Shown: piece by piece, positions 45,550 through 58,345 of the stretch
Layout of the letters: every line of letters starts with the position of its first letter
Position numbering within the stretch: position 1 is the first letter of the stretch
Assembly: GCA_029959085.1 (NCBI GenBank)
Contig: JARWIR010000062.1
Coordinates: 2,604,001-2,668,000 of the forward strand
Source of the DNA: Nemophila menziesii
Taxonomy: Eukaryota > Streptophyta > Magnoliopsida > Boraginales > Hydrophyllaceae
Length of the DNA stretch: 64,000 nt
Direction: 5' to 3'
Made by a program: the position numbers and the translations under genes
The notes under the pieces: model-generated
Database searches by the model: none
Told to the model about the DNA's origin: nothing
Seen by the model: only the letters and a program-made list of their open reading frames with translations

Positions 45550-48500
45550 TCATTTGAATCCCATTTTAGCAATCGAACCTGACGAGTATAGCAACGAAGA
45601 AACCGAGAAGCTTGTGTTATTGCTTTTCGGAAACAAACTTCGATTTCCTTGTGTTGAAGAACACGATGTGTTTTTATCAGCTACTGGAGAACCCTTTAAA
45701 AGAGCATCAACTTTTGCATATTCTTCCCTTTCATGTTTAATTTCTTTAAGCATTGCAACTACATCTTTCATTGTAGGCCTTTCATGAGGGATTGAGTTAA
45801 CACATAATGAAGCAATGCCTAAAACTTGCATAATCTCCTCCATTTCTGACTCATTTCGCGATAACAAACTAGCATCAAGAACTTCCATGCTACCTCTTCT
45901 TTGTTTCACCCAATCCGTTACGTGAAGTCCATCAGGAATCGTTGGATCAATCGGTTGTTTACCCGTCAACACTTCTAAAACAACCACTCCATAACTATAC
46001 ACGTCGCTTTTTTCCGTGATTTTCATCATATACCCATATTCTAGACAAAAATTCAATTATTAAAATTAATTTCTCCAATCATAAAACAAATATAAAATGT
46101 AAAATTACCTGGAGCTATGTACCCATAAGAACCAGCAACTGTGTTAGATGAGCGAGTAAAATCACCATCATCAACAAGCTTAGCAAGGCCAAAATCAGCA
46201 ATGTAAGCCTCAAATTCAAGACCAATTAGTATATTATTCGCCTTAATGTCTCGATGTACAATCGGAGGAACACAATCATGGTGTAAATACGCAAGTCCTT
46301 CAGCTGCACCTAACAATATTTTATACCTCGTTACCCACTCTAACGAAACTCCGTTTCTTTCATGTAATAAACTTCCTAAACTCCCGTTAGGCATGTAATC
46401 ATACATAAGCAATCTCGTGGTTCGATTCCAACAACAAGCTAAGAATTTAACGATATTTTTATGACGAATCGAGCCGAGAGTTTTCACTTCGGTTGAAAAC
46501 GAATCACGAATCGCACACTTTTCATCGTTACTCGGCCAAAGCTTCTTAACCGCAATAGACTCGCCGTTGTTTAAATCTGCACGATAAACTACACCCGAAA
46601 ATCCTTTCCCGATCACATTTGGTTCGACTAAGCATTTCAACACTTGTTCTATCGAGAAATTTAGTTTCTGAAACGGAGTAAATTGCCAAGGCCATGACTC
46701 TCCTAATTCTGAATCTTCATTACCTCGAATAGTCTTCCGTGCTCGAATTACCGCGATTATTCCCATAATCACCATCGCAACCGTTACAGTGATAAGCAAT
46801 ACGATCGCTAGTTTAATTCTCCTAGATTTCTTCGCATTATTTTCATTCCGAGTACTTAAAAAACACGAGTCTTTGTTGAAAGAGCATAAACCTTGATTTC
46901 CAGCAAGTTCAGATGATGATAACTGTCGGAAAAGCTTGTTATCCGGAAGATAACCGGTGAAATTATTGTACGAAATGTTTAACGAGACGAGATTATTAAG
47001 TGTAGCGAGTGGATTTAAATCACCTTCAAGCTCGTTATGCGAAAGATCGAGTGTTGAAAGCTTAGTGAAAGCCGAGAATTGAGAAGGGATTGATCCGGTT
47101 AATCGATTACAACTAAGATTCAAAGCTATTTCAAGGGATTCGATTTTACTTAACTCTATAGGGATATTACCAGAAAGGTTGTTACTACTAAGTTCAAGAA
47201 CTTGAAGGCTTGAACAAAGACCAAGTGACGATGGTATTGACCCAGAAAATGAATTCTCGTTTAAATTCAGCTTATTTAATGAAACAAGCCGACCAATACT
47301 TACTGGAATTGGACCAATTAATTGATTACTCGAAACATCGAATACTTGAAGTCCAGATAAAGATGATAAAGAATTAGGTAACGGACCTTGAAGTTTATTA
47401 TAGCTTAAATCCAATAATTGAAGTTGTAGGCACTTCCCTAATTCATCAGGTACGGGACCAGAAAGGCGATTTCCTGATAGATCTAAGAAGTTTATACTCT
47501 TAAGCCCTCCAATTTCTTTAGGAATTTCACCAACTATTCGGTTGTTTCCTAGTCTTAATCTCACTAAAGAGCTACCATTACCTATTTCCGAAGGTAAAGA
47601 ACCCGAAAAATCATTAGAAAGTAAAAGAAGCTTAGTGAGGTTCTGTAATTGGAATAATCCAGGGGGTATACTACCCGTGAGAGAATTATGCGATAAATCT
47701 ATCGCTTGGAGACTTTTACAATTAGTCAAACTTGAAGGTATACTTCCTTCAAGTTGATTCTGCCAAGCTAAAAACACTTGAAGATTCGATAACTTTCCAA
47801 GCTCAGGAGGGATTAGCCCCGAGATTTGATTAGTATCTACCTGTAATTCTTGAAGATTCGTGCAATTTGAAAGAACCCAAGGAATTGAACCACTTACATT
47901 GTTATCACTGATCATGAACTCTTGAAGCTCAACAAGAGCTCCTAAAGACCAAGGTATACTTCCAGATAACGAATTTATCGAGAAATCAATCATTACCAGT
48001 TTTGTACAATTCCCAATTTCATTCGGAATAGACCCGATAAAATTGTTTTGCCATAATAATAATTCTTCAAGTTTTTTTAGTTTCCCAAGCTCACGAGGAA
48101 TTGAACCAGAAAGACTATTCTCGTATAAATATAAATTAACAAGTTCAGAACAATTACCTATTTCTGGAGGTATTTGACCAGAGATCATTGTAGTATATAT
48201 AGATAATGTCTGAAGTTTCTTCAACTTACCCAAAGATGGTGGTATATAACCCGAAAGTCTTGTATCAGCTAGACCTAACTCAATCAAGTTACTGCAATTC
48301 CCAAGCTCTGACGGAATATTCCCTGAGATATCCTTATTTCCACCGGCTCTGAGAACCTCGAGATTCGATAACAGACCTAATTCAACAGGTATGATGTCAC
48401 TAAGACGGTTATCGAAAAGATGAAGATTCTTTAGCTTCATACAATTACTAAGCTCAACTGGGATTTTCCCAGTTAATTGATTTGAATTTAAGATCAAGTC

Positions 48501-48974
48501 TTCAAGATTTGCAAGATTACCAAAGGTTGATGGGATTGTACCCACAAGAGTGTTTGAGCTTAAGTCGATAACTCTTAATGCTAAACAATCACCAAGCTCG
48601 ATAGGAATAGTACCAGTTAAGTTTGCATCAGAGATAACAAATGTTTGAAGATATTGCAAGGAAGAAATATTTGAAGGTAAAGGAAGTTGAAGAGGGAGTG
48701 AAGATATATTAATATCTGTAATAAAGCCTTCTGAGTTGCATTTAATGTATGTCCATTCGCATGGGTTGGTATGATCAAGTGTATTCATGTTAGACAAAGG
48801 AGATGTTTGTAGCCATGTGAGAAGTACTGAAGCTTCATTAATGGTGGTGGCGGATATGGTGGTTGAGAAAACAGAGAAGAAAAAGAAGAAGAAGTAGAAG
48901 AAGTGGTTTTGGTTTTGGTTTCTGGGTTTTGGGTACTTGAAAGATTGCATCGACCTCGAGCTCATCATCGACAT
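45550..48974 (-). CDS. RGI2-like: LRR receptor-like kinase, RGI/RCH1 type (root growth factor receptor family)
   Basis: Two exons, 46109-48974 and 45550-46040, joined across a 68-base GT-AG intron (donor CCAG|GTAATT, acceptor TCTAG|AATATG) that splits the APE codon of the kinase. Protein 1,118 residues. First in-frame ATG at 48974; the open frame begins three codons earlier at TTG. In order: signal peptide with a phenylalanine-rich core (about 25-40), N-terminal cap (NPCEWTYIKC), about 24 leucine-rich repeats, RAGG at 209-212, membrane segment (about 719-742), kinase with GKGFSGVVY, Lys 810, HRD Asp 909 and DFG Asp 927. It is a full RD kinase with no damage. RGI receptors bind sulfated RGF/GLV peptides at the cell surface; the R-x-G-G motif is tied to that binding. 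The C-terminal SVSSLLYSSGS also fits RCH1. Exact orthology among RGI members is not settled. Confidence 0.93.
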
Positions 48975-49250
48975 TTGCCTCAATTTCCAAACCTTTCTTC
49001 TCGGGTTTGCATCACTTGGGTTTTACTACTCCTCTTTCTCTCTCTAACTCTCTAACTTGGTTTTTCTGATTTAGTGTTTGCTTAGTTTGAACTCTAACTC
49101 ATAAAGAAAACAAAGCATTAAAACAAACAAACAAAAGAAGAGTAGTACCTAGAGATTTGCGAAACCACTACTTTCATCACCAGTTCACCACCTTGGCTTT
49201 GATGCTTATCACTCTTTCTCTCTCTATATATATTAATATACTATGTGTGG
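48975..49250 (-). promoter_or_regulatory. 5' leader and core promoter of the receptor kinase gene
   Basis: Minus strand. A TATA-like TATATATAG at 49232-49224 lies about 250 bases before the ATG, followed by GA-rich leader sequence (CT runs on the plus strand at 49029-49050 and 49213-49223), typical of plant 5' leaders. The start is inferred only. Confidence 0.4.
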
Positions 49251-51175
49251 AACACTGTGAATGTATGGTAAGATGATGTATTTTATATTTTTTTATGTTG
49301 GTGGAATATAATAAAGTAATGAAGAATGAATCAATGATGAATCAGCTGTCCAAAACTTGAACAAGTTTTTAAAGATTTGTGTGTTTTTTCTTTTTTTGGT
49401 CAAAGTGTTTTTTTATTCTATTTTTGATTTTTGTTTGTCAAAAAGTGTTTTACACTATTTAAGTAGTGAGGGAAGTGTGAACTAGTAAGATTTTGGAAAA
49501 AAAGAAAAAGGCAGTGTGAACTAACGCTGGACATTTTAATTTTATTTAAAAATGAAATAATTAAAATAAAGATTTAATTAAAAAAATTCTATTTTACTGT
49601 AATTTTTGTTTCAACTATTTTACTGTAATGTATTAAGAAATATATTAATTAAATTCATCATTATAAAAATATTTTTAATAAAGTAGTTTGATATTTTAAA
49701 TGTATATTAAAAATATATATTTCAATATTTTTATAAAAATAATAGTAAAAAAAGTAAAAAAAAAATATCTTAAAATTTTAATGGATGAAATATCTCTAAA
49801 CAAACCTAATTATTAATGGATTAACTTTTATTTTTCTAATAAAATATAAATTTGATTTATGGGTTATATATTTTTTCAATAATACACATGTGTTATTTTA
49901 ATAGATTGTGTGTGTTTATGAATGGACGGGGTGCGAAATTGATGTGGACCTTATTAGGTCCCCTTATTTTTAAAAAGATTGTCATTATTACTAAAAATAA
50001 TTGTCTACAAAAAGTTATCAATCTAAAAGACTAACATTTTTTCATTCTTTATACCAACAATTATAATTAATATTTCCAATAAATATTTAAGATATCAAGA
50101 CACCTTATGTATGGTATTTTAGTAATCACGTGGATAATTTTTTTTTTTTTAAATTTGTGTGCAAAAACAAGTGTGACAACCTTTTGGTAAGAGGAAGAGT
50201 AACTCGTTTATTGTGTGGATCTTTTAGATCAATCACCCAATAGAATTTTATCATGTCACATAAGAGTTGGATAGAGAGACGTTGGGAGTAGAATACCATG
50301 GATGAATTCGGGGGTTGTAAATCTCAAATCTAGAGATACAATATGATTTAGTTTGATTAATTTTAAACACCAATAAAATAATACACTGATTTTTACGGGA
50401 TATAAATTTAGTTTTCATAATTTTTTACCAAGTATCATCTATCCAGTAAAATATATATATATAGAGAGAAAGAGAGAGAGATTAACCCCCAAAAAATCTG
50501 GTATAAATCCTCTATCATTTAGCCCATGAAGAAAAATTCACAGGATTGTCAATTTCTCACACATCGTTTCCCTATGATCTGATCTTGTTTGCAGAGGCAT
50601 CATAGTAATACACGAAATTGATCAAAGAAACTTCTCATGTATGCTATGAGAAGGAGGCATACTATTAATGCTGAGAAATTCTTCATTTACTTCTTATATA
50701 TTAAGCATGAAGAACAAGCTCCCAGTTGGGTTGCACAAATTTGACCATTGGTTGGGAACATCACGCTTGCAAAGTGTGTGATGGGCGTTATTCCCATTAT
50801 ACTATGCAAACTATGAAATTAAGTTGTATTTATATTGATCTTTAAGGAAAATCTTTTATTTTTTTATGTCTTTCTTGGCAAAAGTGTAAATTGTATCTTG
50901 TGACTTTTAGTATTTTACTTTTGTCCCATATACAAAGAGGAGAAAATAAAAATACAATTTTTATACTAAAAGCCTTTGTTGATATTCAAAAGCGTTTTTT
51001 AGAAGGATATGGGATTATCCCCACACGAGCGCCACCACCACCACCCACCGACCGACCCCAGTGTCGGAGGCGAGGCGTGATGTGACATGTAGTGAGTTGT
51101 ATGTAGTGGGTACTAGGTGGATGGGAAGCTAATTATACTATCACCTAAGAGGGCATTCAAATTCCTAAACATTTT
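49251..51175 (+). other. AT-rich intergenic stretch
   Basis: No gene is supported. Contains TA and GA dinucleotide runs near 50452-50480 and a CCACCACCACCACCC patch near 51030. Short open frames at 49852 and 50891 have no recognisable content. Confidence 0.5.
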
Positions 51176-51610
51176 TGTTGTTAATGGGGGAGGTTTTTGT
51201 AACGGCCGATGATTCACCTCTCCATGATTGTTACTGTGGATGTTACAATAGTTATTATATTGTCCCTATGTTTTGTGGTGGCATAATGGAAGAATAACCT
51301 TTGAAGCGTTTGGTATATTTGTACGATTCAAATATTTGTCATTTCGTAGCTATATAAACCCCATGCTCACATTTCATTTCAGACACACAAAAACCATTAT
51401 GATAGCTCTCACTTCTCCTAAAAGAATTGTTGGTCTCTAAACACTTTTTAAAGGGTCTTTTTAGGCAGTTTGCCAATACTTGTTTAGAGAGATCACTCTA
51501 GACAAGGGAATAGTGTTCATACCTTGGGAAACAACCGGTGAATATAGTTTCGCACCCCGACTGCACCACAAATCGTTTTAAGGCAGTGGTTCACCATGCT
51601 ACTACTAACA
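51176..51610 (+). repeat. Candidate 5' LTR of the copia element
   Basis: Begins TGTTGTTAATGG and ends CTACTAACA, which gives short inverted ends TGTTA/TAACA. TATA box CTATATAAA at 51350-51358 in the right place. No standard tRNA-Met primer site follows, and no partner LTR is present, so the borders are a judgement. Confidence 0.45.
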
Positions 51611-51829
51611 GGTTTTTTTCTATTTTATTACTTAAATTATATTAGATTTTATTCCAGTTAACTCTAATGTTATTCAACAATTTTAAAAAAAAAATCATTT
51701 TTCAATATTGGTTGTTTTTGGAATTAATGTGAAAAAACCTCCCTGATTTGTCAAAAATCGAACCCCTCGATGGTTCAAACTTCAAACGTTGGTCTCAAAA
51801 ACTGTTATTTTTTTTTTTGAATTACTAGA

Positions 51830-54800
51830 TGCTAATAGTGTTCTTTTTACTGATCCTCTCATCTTGGATCCTCCTACTAATGACAAGACTGTATAAGAAA
51901 AATTTAATGCTACTTTTTCAAAATATCAAAAGATAGGTTAGTTAGATCACCATTCTGAACCATATGAAGGAATCAATGTTTGATGTGTTTGTCAATGAAA
52001 AATCTTCCAAATTAATTTGGGAGACTTGGTCTCTAAGTATGGAGCCAATGATGATTGCTTGAAGAAGTACGTGACTAATAATTGAAGCAAGTTCACGACC
52101 ACCGATCAAAAAACAATCATGGAGCAAGTTCACAAGTACGAGAACATATGTGTCGCGGTCTTATCCAAAGGTATTAGATGTATGAGGTATTTATGGCTAA
52201 TCGTCTTCTCGATCGCTTTCCACCCTCCTGGAGTGACTATAGAAATCATCTCAAATTCAAGAAGAGGAACATGACACTTTAAGAGCTCATTAGTCATATG
52301 CATACCAAGGAGGCAAATCGCCAAAAGGATAATCTCGACTCTTTACCTTTTAATTTATCTAAATCAAATCTGGTTGAATTTTTTGGAAAATTCTAAGCAA
52401 TACAGGGTCAATGGTAAAGCGAAATAAACCCACCAACAAGGTCCGAACAAAAACAAATTTGAAAGCGGGAAAAATAAAGCCAAATGAAATTCCAACCAGG
52501 CAAAAGGTAACTTTAAGACAACTGGAGAAGTTGAGAAGAACAAGGTTTTGTGATGGGTATGTTGGAAAAAAGAACATAAAGCTTATCAATGCAAGGATAT
52601 AAAAAACCATGGAAACCAGACTCAATTTTTTTTTTACTAAAGTTGACAAGGTAATCGATGTGGTGATGGTCTAGACGAATTTGATGGAAATCAAGATGGA
52701 GTGGATTCTAGATATTGGAGCTTCAAGGCACTTGTACTCCAACCGAGAATCGTTCCCGGTGTTCAAGGAGGTGGCTAATGGGGAATGCGCCTATATGTGA
52801 AACTCAACCACCGCTAGAGTCCTCAGAAAAAGAATGGGCTTTCTGAAACTAACCTCTACAAAATTTCTTTCTATTAGTGATGTTTTGTATGTCCCCTCCA
52901 TTCGTATAAACTCTGTATCAAGATCCCATATGAATAAGGTTGCACTACAACTTTTTTTAAGGGTAGGGGGGAAATAGTTATCACTAGAAATGAAGAATTT
53001 GGTGGGAATGGCTATATGTCTGGAGTACTCATTGTATTGAACACTAATATTGACTTTAATAATAATGCATCTACTTTTGTTTATATTGACGAGTCTATAG
53101 ATAGTTGACATAGTAGATTAGGGCATGTAAATGTCAACTCTATTTAAAGCTTAAATGATTTAGGACTTATACCTACTAGCAATCTTGATGATTTTGTTGA
53201 ATGTCAAACATGCGTAGAGGCAAAGTACACTAAAAAACATTTTATATTTGTGACCTCTAGAGAGACCGAGATTTTAGAACTAGTGCATTCTAACTTAGCC
53301 GATTATAAAAATGCCGCTAGTAGAGGAGAAAAAATGTACTATATCTTATCTATAGATGACTATTTTAGTATACCTCCTAAAATATATAGATGAAGCAAAT
53401 CATCTGTTTTTAAATATAAAGCTGAAGTAAAAAACTCAACATGATAAAAAAAAAATAAAAAACTTAGATCTGACAGGGGCGACAAATATAGTTCCACCTT
53501 CCATAAATAGTTTTTTGAAACTAATGGAATAATATATGAACTTAGTGTCCCCTATTACACCCCAACAAAACAGCATAGCTAATAGAAATAATAGGTTACT
53601 TAAAGAAATGATAAATGTTATGTTAATAAGTTCAGGGTTGCCTACAACATGTGGGGGGAAGTTGTCCTTTGAGCATGTTATGTGTTAAAAAATTTAACCC
53701 ATAAGATCCTAGATAAACCCCTTATGAGTTATGGAAAGGCTTCCCGCGTAAGCTAAAATGCTTAAGAGTGTGAGGGTGTCTGGCCAAGCTTGGCCTACCC
53801 GACTTTAAGAAAACAAACATTGGACCTAAAAATGTAGATTCCATATTTATTGGATATGCTAAAAATAGTGTTGCATATAGATTTATGTCTTTATATGATA
53901 GCTCGGTATGTGGATATAGGGATGGTATTTTTCCTTTAAATTATAATGTCAACGATTCATCTTCTTTTGTACTTGCTATTACTTATTTTCATGATAGTGA
54001 TAATTCTTCCCCTAGTATGCTATCCCCTAGTACGGATATTATCCCAATAATGAACCTAAAAAAAGCAAGAGACATAGGATAGAGTCTAGTTTCGGACCAG
54101 ACTTTATCACCTCATTCATAACTGAGGGTCTCCTATTAGATATGCTAAGTGAAGAGATAGCAACATGCTTCCTTATTAAGGAAGACCCTAGAACATTCGA
54201 TGAAGCTATGCAATCAGTAGATACTAGTTTCTAGAGACAAACCATTACTAGTAAACTAGAATCTAAAATGTCAAACCACACCAAGGACTTGAACGATTTG
54301 TTTGTTGATAGGAAAATATTAATAGTAAATGGATTTTTAAGAAAAGATTGAGACATGATGGTTCAATTGAAAAATTCAAAGCTAGCCTAGCAATTAGAGG
54401 ATTTACATAAAAGTAAGGCCTAGAATACTTTGATACCTATTACCCCATGACTAGAATTGCTAAAATAAGAGCTCTTATTGCCTTAGTTGTTATACATAAC
54501 TTAGTTATACATAACATGGATGCTAAATCTGAGTTCTTGAATGGACATATAGATGATGAGATCTATATGTATCAACCTGAAGGCTTTAGAGTACCAGGTC
54601 AAGATAGTAAAGTTTGTAAACTTAAAAAATCATTGTATGGCTTGGAAAAGGCATCAAAACAATGGTACAAAAAATTAGATAGTAGCTTAGTTAAAGATGG
54701 CTTTTTAGTCAACACTTCTGCTCCTTGTGTTTACTCTAAAGTAACTAGATTGGAGTGTGTGATCATATGTATCTATGTAGGTGACATGCTCATCTTTGGA

Positions 54801-55692
54801 ACTAATATGAACGTGATTAATAAGACTAAGGACATCCTTTCTTCAAAGTTTGAGATGAATGGGAGAAGCGGATGTTATCTTAGGAATTAAGATTATTCAA
54901 AAGGGAGTGAGATATCCCTTAACTAGTCTCACTATGTTTAGAATATGTTGAAGAAATTTAACTCCTTTGATGTAGTACCTATAAGAACTCCCTATGATTA
55001 CATTATTCTTCTTAACAAAAACCACAGAGATACTGTTTCACAAAATGAATACGCTAAGATCATAGGAAGTTTGATGTTCTTAATGAACTAAACTCGGCCT
55101 GACATTGCATATGCAGTGAGTAGACTCAATCGATATACACATAGTCCTAGTAATGATCATTGGACTGTACTTTGTCGATTACTAAGGTATTTGAGAGGTA
55201 CCATGGATCTGGGTCTGCATTTTAACAAGTTCCCTATTATTATAAAGGGATATTGTGATGCAGACTAGATATCAATTAACGATGAAGTGAGATCTACTAG
55301 TTGATATATGCTTATCTTGGAAGTCTTTTAAACATACTTGTATAGAACGCTCCACTATGGAATCTGATTTTATAGCGCTAAAGTTGGCTGGAAAAGAAGC
55401 CGAGCGGTTGAGGATTCTCCATGCTGATGTGCCATTATGGGAAGGAGAAGTTGTTCATGTTTCCTTTCACCGTGATTCGCAAGCAGCGATTAGTGTCGCT
55501 CATAATAGCGTATATAATTGTAAATGGAGACATATTCACATCAAACATACCTCAGTAAGACAATTACTTAGTAATGGTATGATAGCCTTAGGTTTTGTAA
55601 GATCCGAAAATAATCTTGCTGATCCATCTACGAAAGGCTTCATCAGGAGAGTAGTCCTAGAGATGTCTAGGGGAATAGGTCTAAACACTTAA
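51830..55692 (+). pseudogene. Copia gag-pol remnant
   Basis: In order over changing frames: gag of the UBN2 type (ANRLLDRFPPSWSDYRNHLK near 52195-52260), remains of a zinc knuckle (CWKKEHKAYQC near 52560), protease WILDIGASRHLYS near 52703, gag-pre-integrase HSRLGHVN near 53110, integrase remnants (SDRGDKYSS near 53470, YYTPTKQHS near 53555), reverse transcriptase from about 54160, with KSLYGLEKASKQWYKKLD near 54630 and YVGD at 54774-54785, and RNase H 55345-55692 (STMESDFIALKLAGKEAE, then IHIKHTSVRQLL and NLADPSTKGF). The catalytic YVDD box has Gly in place of the first Asp. Not functional. Confidence 0.8.
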
Positions 55693-56130
55693 ACTGAATG
55701 AGAGATGGTTCATGGCAATTTTTTCCCATCCATATGGTGCACCTTAGTGAAAGTAGGATGGTTGTATACTCTTAACTAATTCATATCCTGAGTGGCCGGT
55801 CCTAGTGAAGTTACTTGAATCATTCACGAATTATTAATTGAAAGATTGAGTGTTACTTTTAATGAGTTCATAGCCTAAGTTGGCGGTCCTAGTGATATGG
55901 GGATGGTATTTTTCCTTTAAATTATAATGTATTCCTAATTATTTTATGTCCTCCTTTAAATTATACACATAGCCTAAGTCAGTCCTTCAAAGTATTCCTA
56001 ATCATGACTACCGTATTATGGTGTGAAGAAATAGTAGGTCACAGTATACAACATGGACACTTGGTGCACCGCACGACATGCATTAGCAACTATGCAGAGG
56101 ATGTCTAGTTCGTACCAATGGTCAAAACAT
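55693..56130 (+). other. Copia 3' tail with filler repeats
   Basis: Untranslated tail with two copies of a GGCGGTCCTAGTGA-like word (near 55795 and 55882). Bases 55894-55930 repeat 53913-53949 with one mismatch. The copia homology ends near 56130. Confidence 0.55.
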
Positions 56131-57760
56131 TAAGCCTTTTTCTCTAGCCACCCAAACTCCATTGAAGTTCAACCGAACCTTCACCACACATCAAAAAACA
56201 ATAAAAATACCATATATTCACATCCAAATTCATATTTCCACTCCAAGAAACATTTTTTACCACCCAAAACATTCCAAAAAACCTAGAAATTAAGAATCAA
56301 ATCCTAAGTTTTTCCAATTTTTTTTTTAAAATTTCCTAAATCCTTTTTACCTAAGCAAGATTCCATCATACCCACTTCAATATAAATTGTCCCTATACTT
56401 TTCCTAACCCAAGTAACCCTTATTTACCCAAAATAAAGGGGTAATTTCAAGAATGATGCAACTTTGAGTTGGAGGTCAATGGAGATGATGATAAGAACAA
56501 AGACAATATCAAGTGCAAGGAAAATGGAAAAGATTCAAGAGAAAGAACGGGTTGAAGTCAAGAGGAAGAGTAGTGAGAATCGTGTAAATTCAAGGAAGAA
56601 GAGAAAGGGTAATTCTAGTTTAGCACCAAGAGAGGAGCCGGTGACAGTGCTTTGAGTCCTCAATAAAAAGAAATTGTGATTGCGAAACCAAGAATGCCAT
56701 AAACTCTTCAAGATGATATTCTTATACCCATTATGAGAGAAGATTCTAAGCTCTTATTAGCTATCACTAAAGAAAAGGTTCTGGAATTGGAACCTTCACA
56801 TGAGAAAGTATTTGAAGAAGGCGTTAAAGAAGGTGAGCATAGAAGATTTCTGGAGTTGGGTGATAGATTTGGATGGACCACATTCATGATGGGGCAATTG
56901 GGAATATGTGTTGAGTTCGTATCTGAGTTCTACTTAGGCCTAACTAGCCGAGATAGCGAAGGTCACATTCAAATTTGAGAAATATTGATTCCTTTCACAT
57001 TTGAAGAGATTCGTAGCCACTTCGGATTCTAGGAATTAGTTGGACTATGCAAGTATCAAGAAGCGGTGAAGAATATATATGATTTCGATTGGGATTCGCT
57101 ACACGGTCATGTAATGTGTAAAGAGTTGGTGCATAAAAGAAAAAGAGAGTTGAAGGGACCCTGGATATACAAGTACATTCAACCGTATGCATGAGTATGG
57201 CACCACTTCCTCACACCATCAGATTTTAGGAACATTCAAACCTCAGAAGTAAGTAAGAAATTTTCCATTTTCTTGAATTATGTTTTACGAGAGGAGGAGA
57301 TAGATTTAGCACAAGTGATCTTGATCCGGTAATAAACATTGTGTGGGTGCACCAGAGTCGATGTTTAATTTGAAGTACCCAACAAAGATCAAAAGCCTAG
57401 TGAGGAAAGAGAATGTGAGTCATGGTGATGAGAATCTTACATACAAAAGGAGCAATAATATTAATGACGATTGGACTGAAACAACCCTTAAGGGAGTGAG
57501 TTCAAACAATCCTTCAAATGTAGAGAATTCTCACGAAAAGATCGAGAAGGAATAAAGTTTGAGAGATGAGGATCTTTCATGGAAATAAAGGATGAGAGAG
57601 CGATTCGATTAAGTAGAGGCTGCTCAAAATTTCTTGGCAAAAGATGTGACATAAATCAAAGCAAATCAAGTGCACATTATTGTACTCCTGGAGCAAATCA
57701 ACCGTGACGACGTGAAAGATCCTTTGCACCCTATCTTGGGTACTGATCATGCGAGGCAAT
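56130..57760 (+). pseudogene. Athila-type env-like ORF (plant transposon protein)
   Basis: A leader region, then the motif TTTGAGTTGGAGGTC (56463-56477) and ATG at 56485. Basic lysine-rich leader (KRKSSENR, RKKRKGNSS), conserved domain from about 56840 (FLELGDRFGWTTF, FVSEFYLGLTSRDSEG, FTFEEIRSHFGF, YDFDWDSLHGHVM), then a region FLTPSDFRNIQTSEVSKKF near 57210 and a long helical tail to the stop near 57760. Frameshift near 56650-56730 and several stops. It is the best copy of the central domain in the window. The left part of its element was replaced by the copia tail. Confidence 0.7.
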
Positions 57761-58149
57761 AATCCTCGAGAATACGTTTTCTTTCTTCCTTACATTTTCA
57801 TCTAATTAATTGTATCATATGTGTTTAGTTGTGCATTTTTACATTTTTATTTCTTATCGAGTCCATTTTGAGTCGTGGGTATTCGTTGTCCCTCATTCCC
57901 ATTTTTTGTGTTTAGTAAAGTTTTGAAATTTTTAGTAGTGTATATTTTTAAAGAATTAGGTGTAGAATGTGTAAAATACCCCAAAAGCATAAACCTTAGT
58001 GATTTAATGATAGAATAGTAATTTGTTTATGAACTAGTTATATTGTATGTGAATATGGACATGAAAACACGCCTTAAAAGTAATGACAGTATTAGTAAGC
58101 AATGCGGTAAAAGTAAGTTTGATCTTATGGAGAATGCGTGGTGTGTAAA
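57760..58149 (+). other. Post-env untranslated region
   Basis: Aligns with about 37710-38060 of the young element, including a TTTTGAGTCGTGGG version of the polypurine-like motif at 57868. No gene. It ends where an inverted LTR end begins. Confidence 0.6.
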
Positions 58150-58221
58150 TGGTGGTGATAGAGGTGTGATAAAATAATGAATAAATAAAGATAATAAAAG
58201 AACACACACCCAATACTACCA
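58150..58221 (-). repeat. Inverted LTR end next to a primer site
   Basis: 58164-58200 is the reverse complement of 15604-15640, the end of element B's LTR, with 36 of 37 bases matching; flanking bases on both sides also match in reverse. Directly to the right, in normal orientation, is CCAAGTTTTC and the primer site of element C. The rest of the LTR is missing. Confidence 0.75.
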
Positions 58222-58230
58222 CCAAGTTTT

Positions 58231-58248
58231 CGGCGACGCTACCGGAGA
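58231..58248 (+). promoter_or_regulatory. Primer-binding site remnant of element C, tRNA-Asp
   Basis: CGGCGACGCTACCGGAGA differs from the young element's site at four of 18 positions; spacing from CCAAGTTTT is the usual one. Confidence 0.65.
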
Positions 58249-58345
58249 TTTTAATTTTTTTTATTGTGTGTTTAAGTTTGTTTAGTAGTTTTATTTGTTT
58301 TCAATTTTACGCTTGTTTTGTTAGTCTCTTTTTAGGTTCTTTAAG

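Larger units (their letters stand above)
51176..56130 (+). mobile_element. Ty1/copia element, decayed, 3' LTR missing
   Basis: Candidate 5' LTR, gag, protease, integrase, reverse transcriptase and RNase H in copia order (integrase before reverse transcriptase), followed by a tail to about 56130, where Athila-type sequence begins. There are many stops and frame changes. No 3' LTR was found, so there is no insertion age from LTRs. Confidence 0.75.

Noticed and set aside
45554..45787. Plus-strand frame within the receptor kinase exon 2
   Set aside because: Shadow of the minus-strand gene.
46053..46108. Receptor kinase reading on past GYIAPG to a stop at 46053
   Set aside because: The extra residues have no kinase homology; splicing across the 68-base intron restores the APE codon and the phase exactly.
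58027..58225. Minus-strand hydrophobic frames
   Set aside because: Explained by the inverted LTR end and post-env untranslated sequence.
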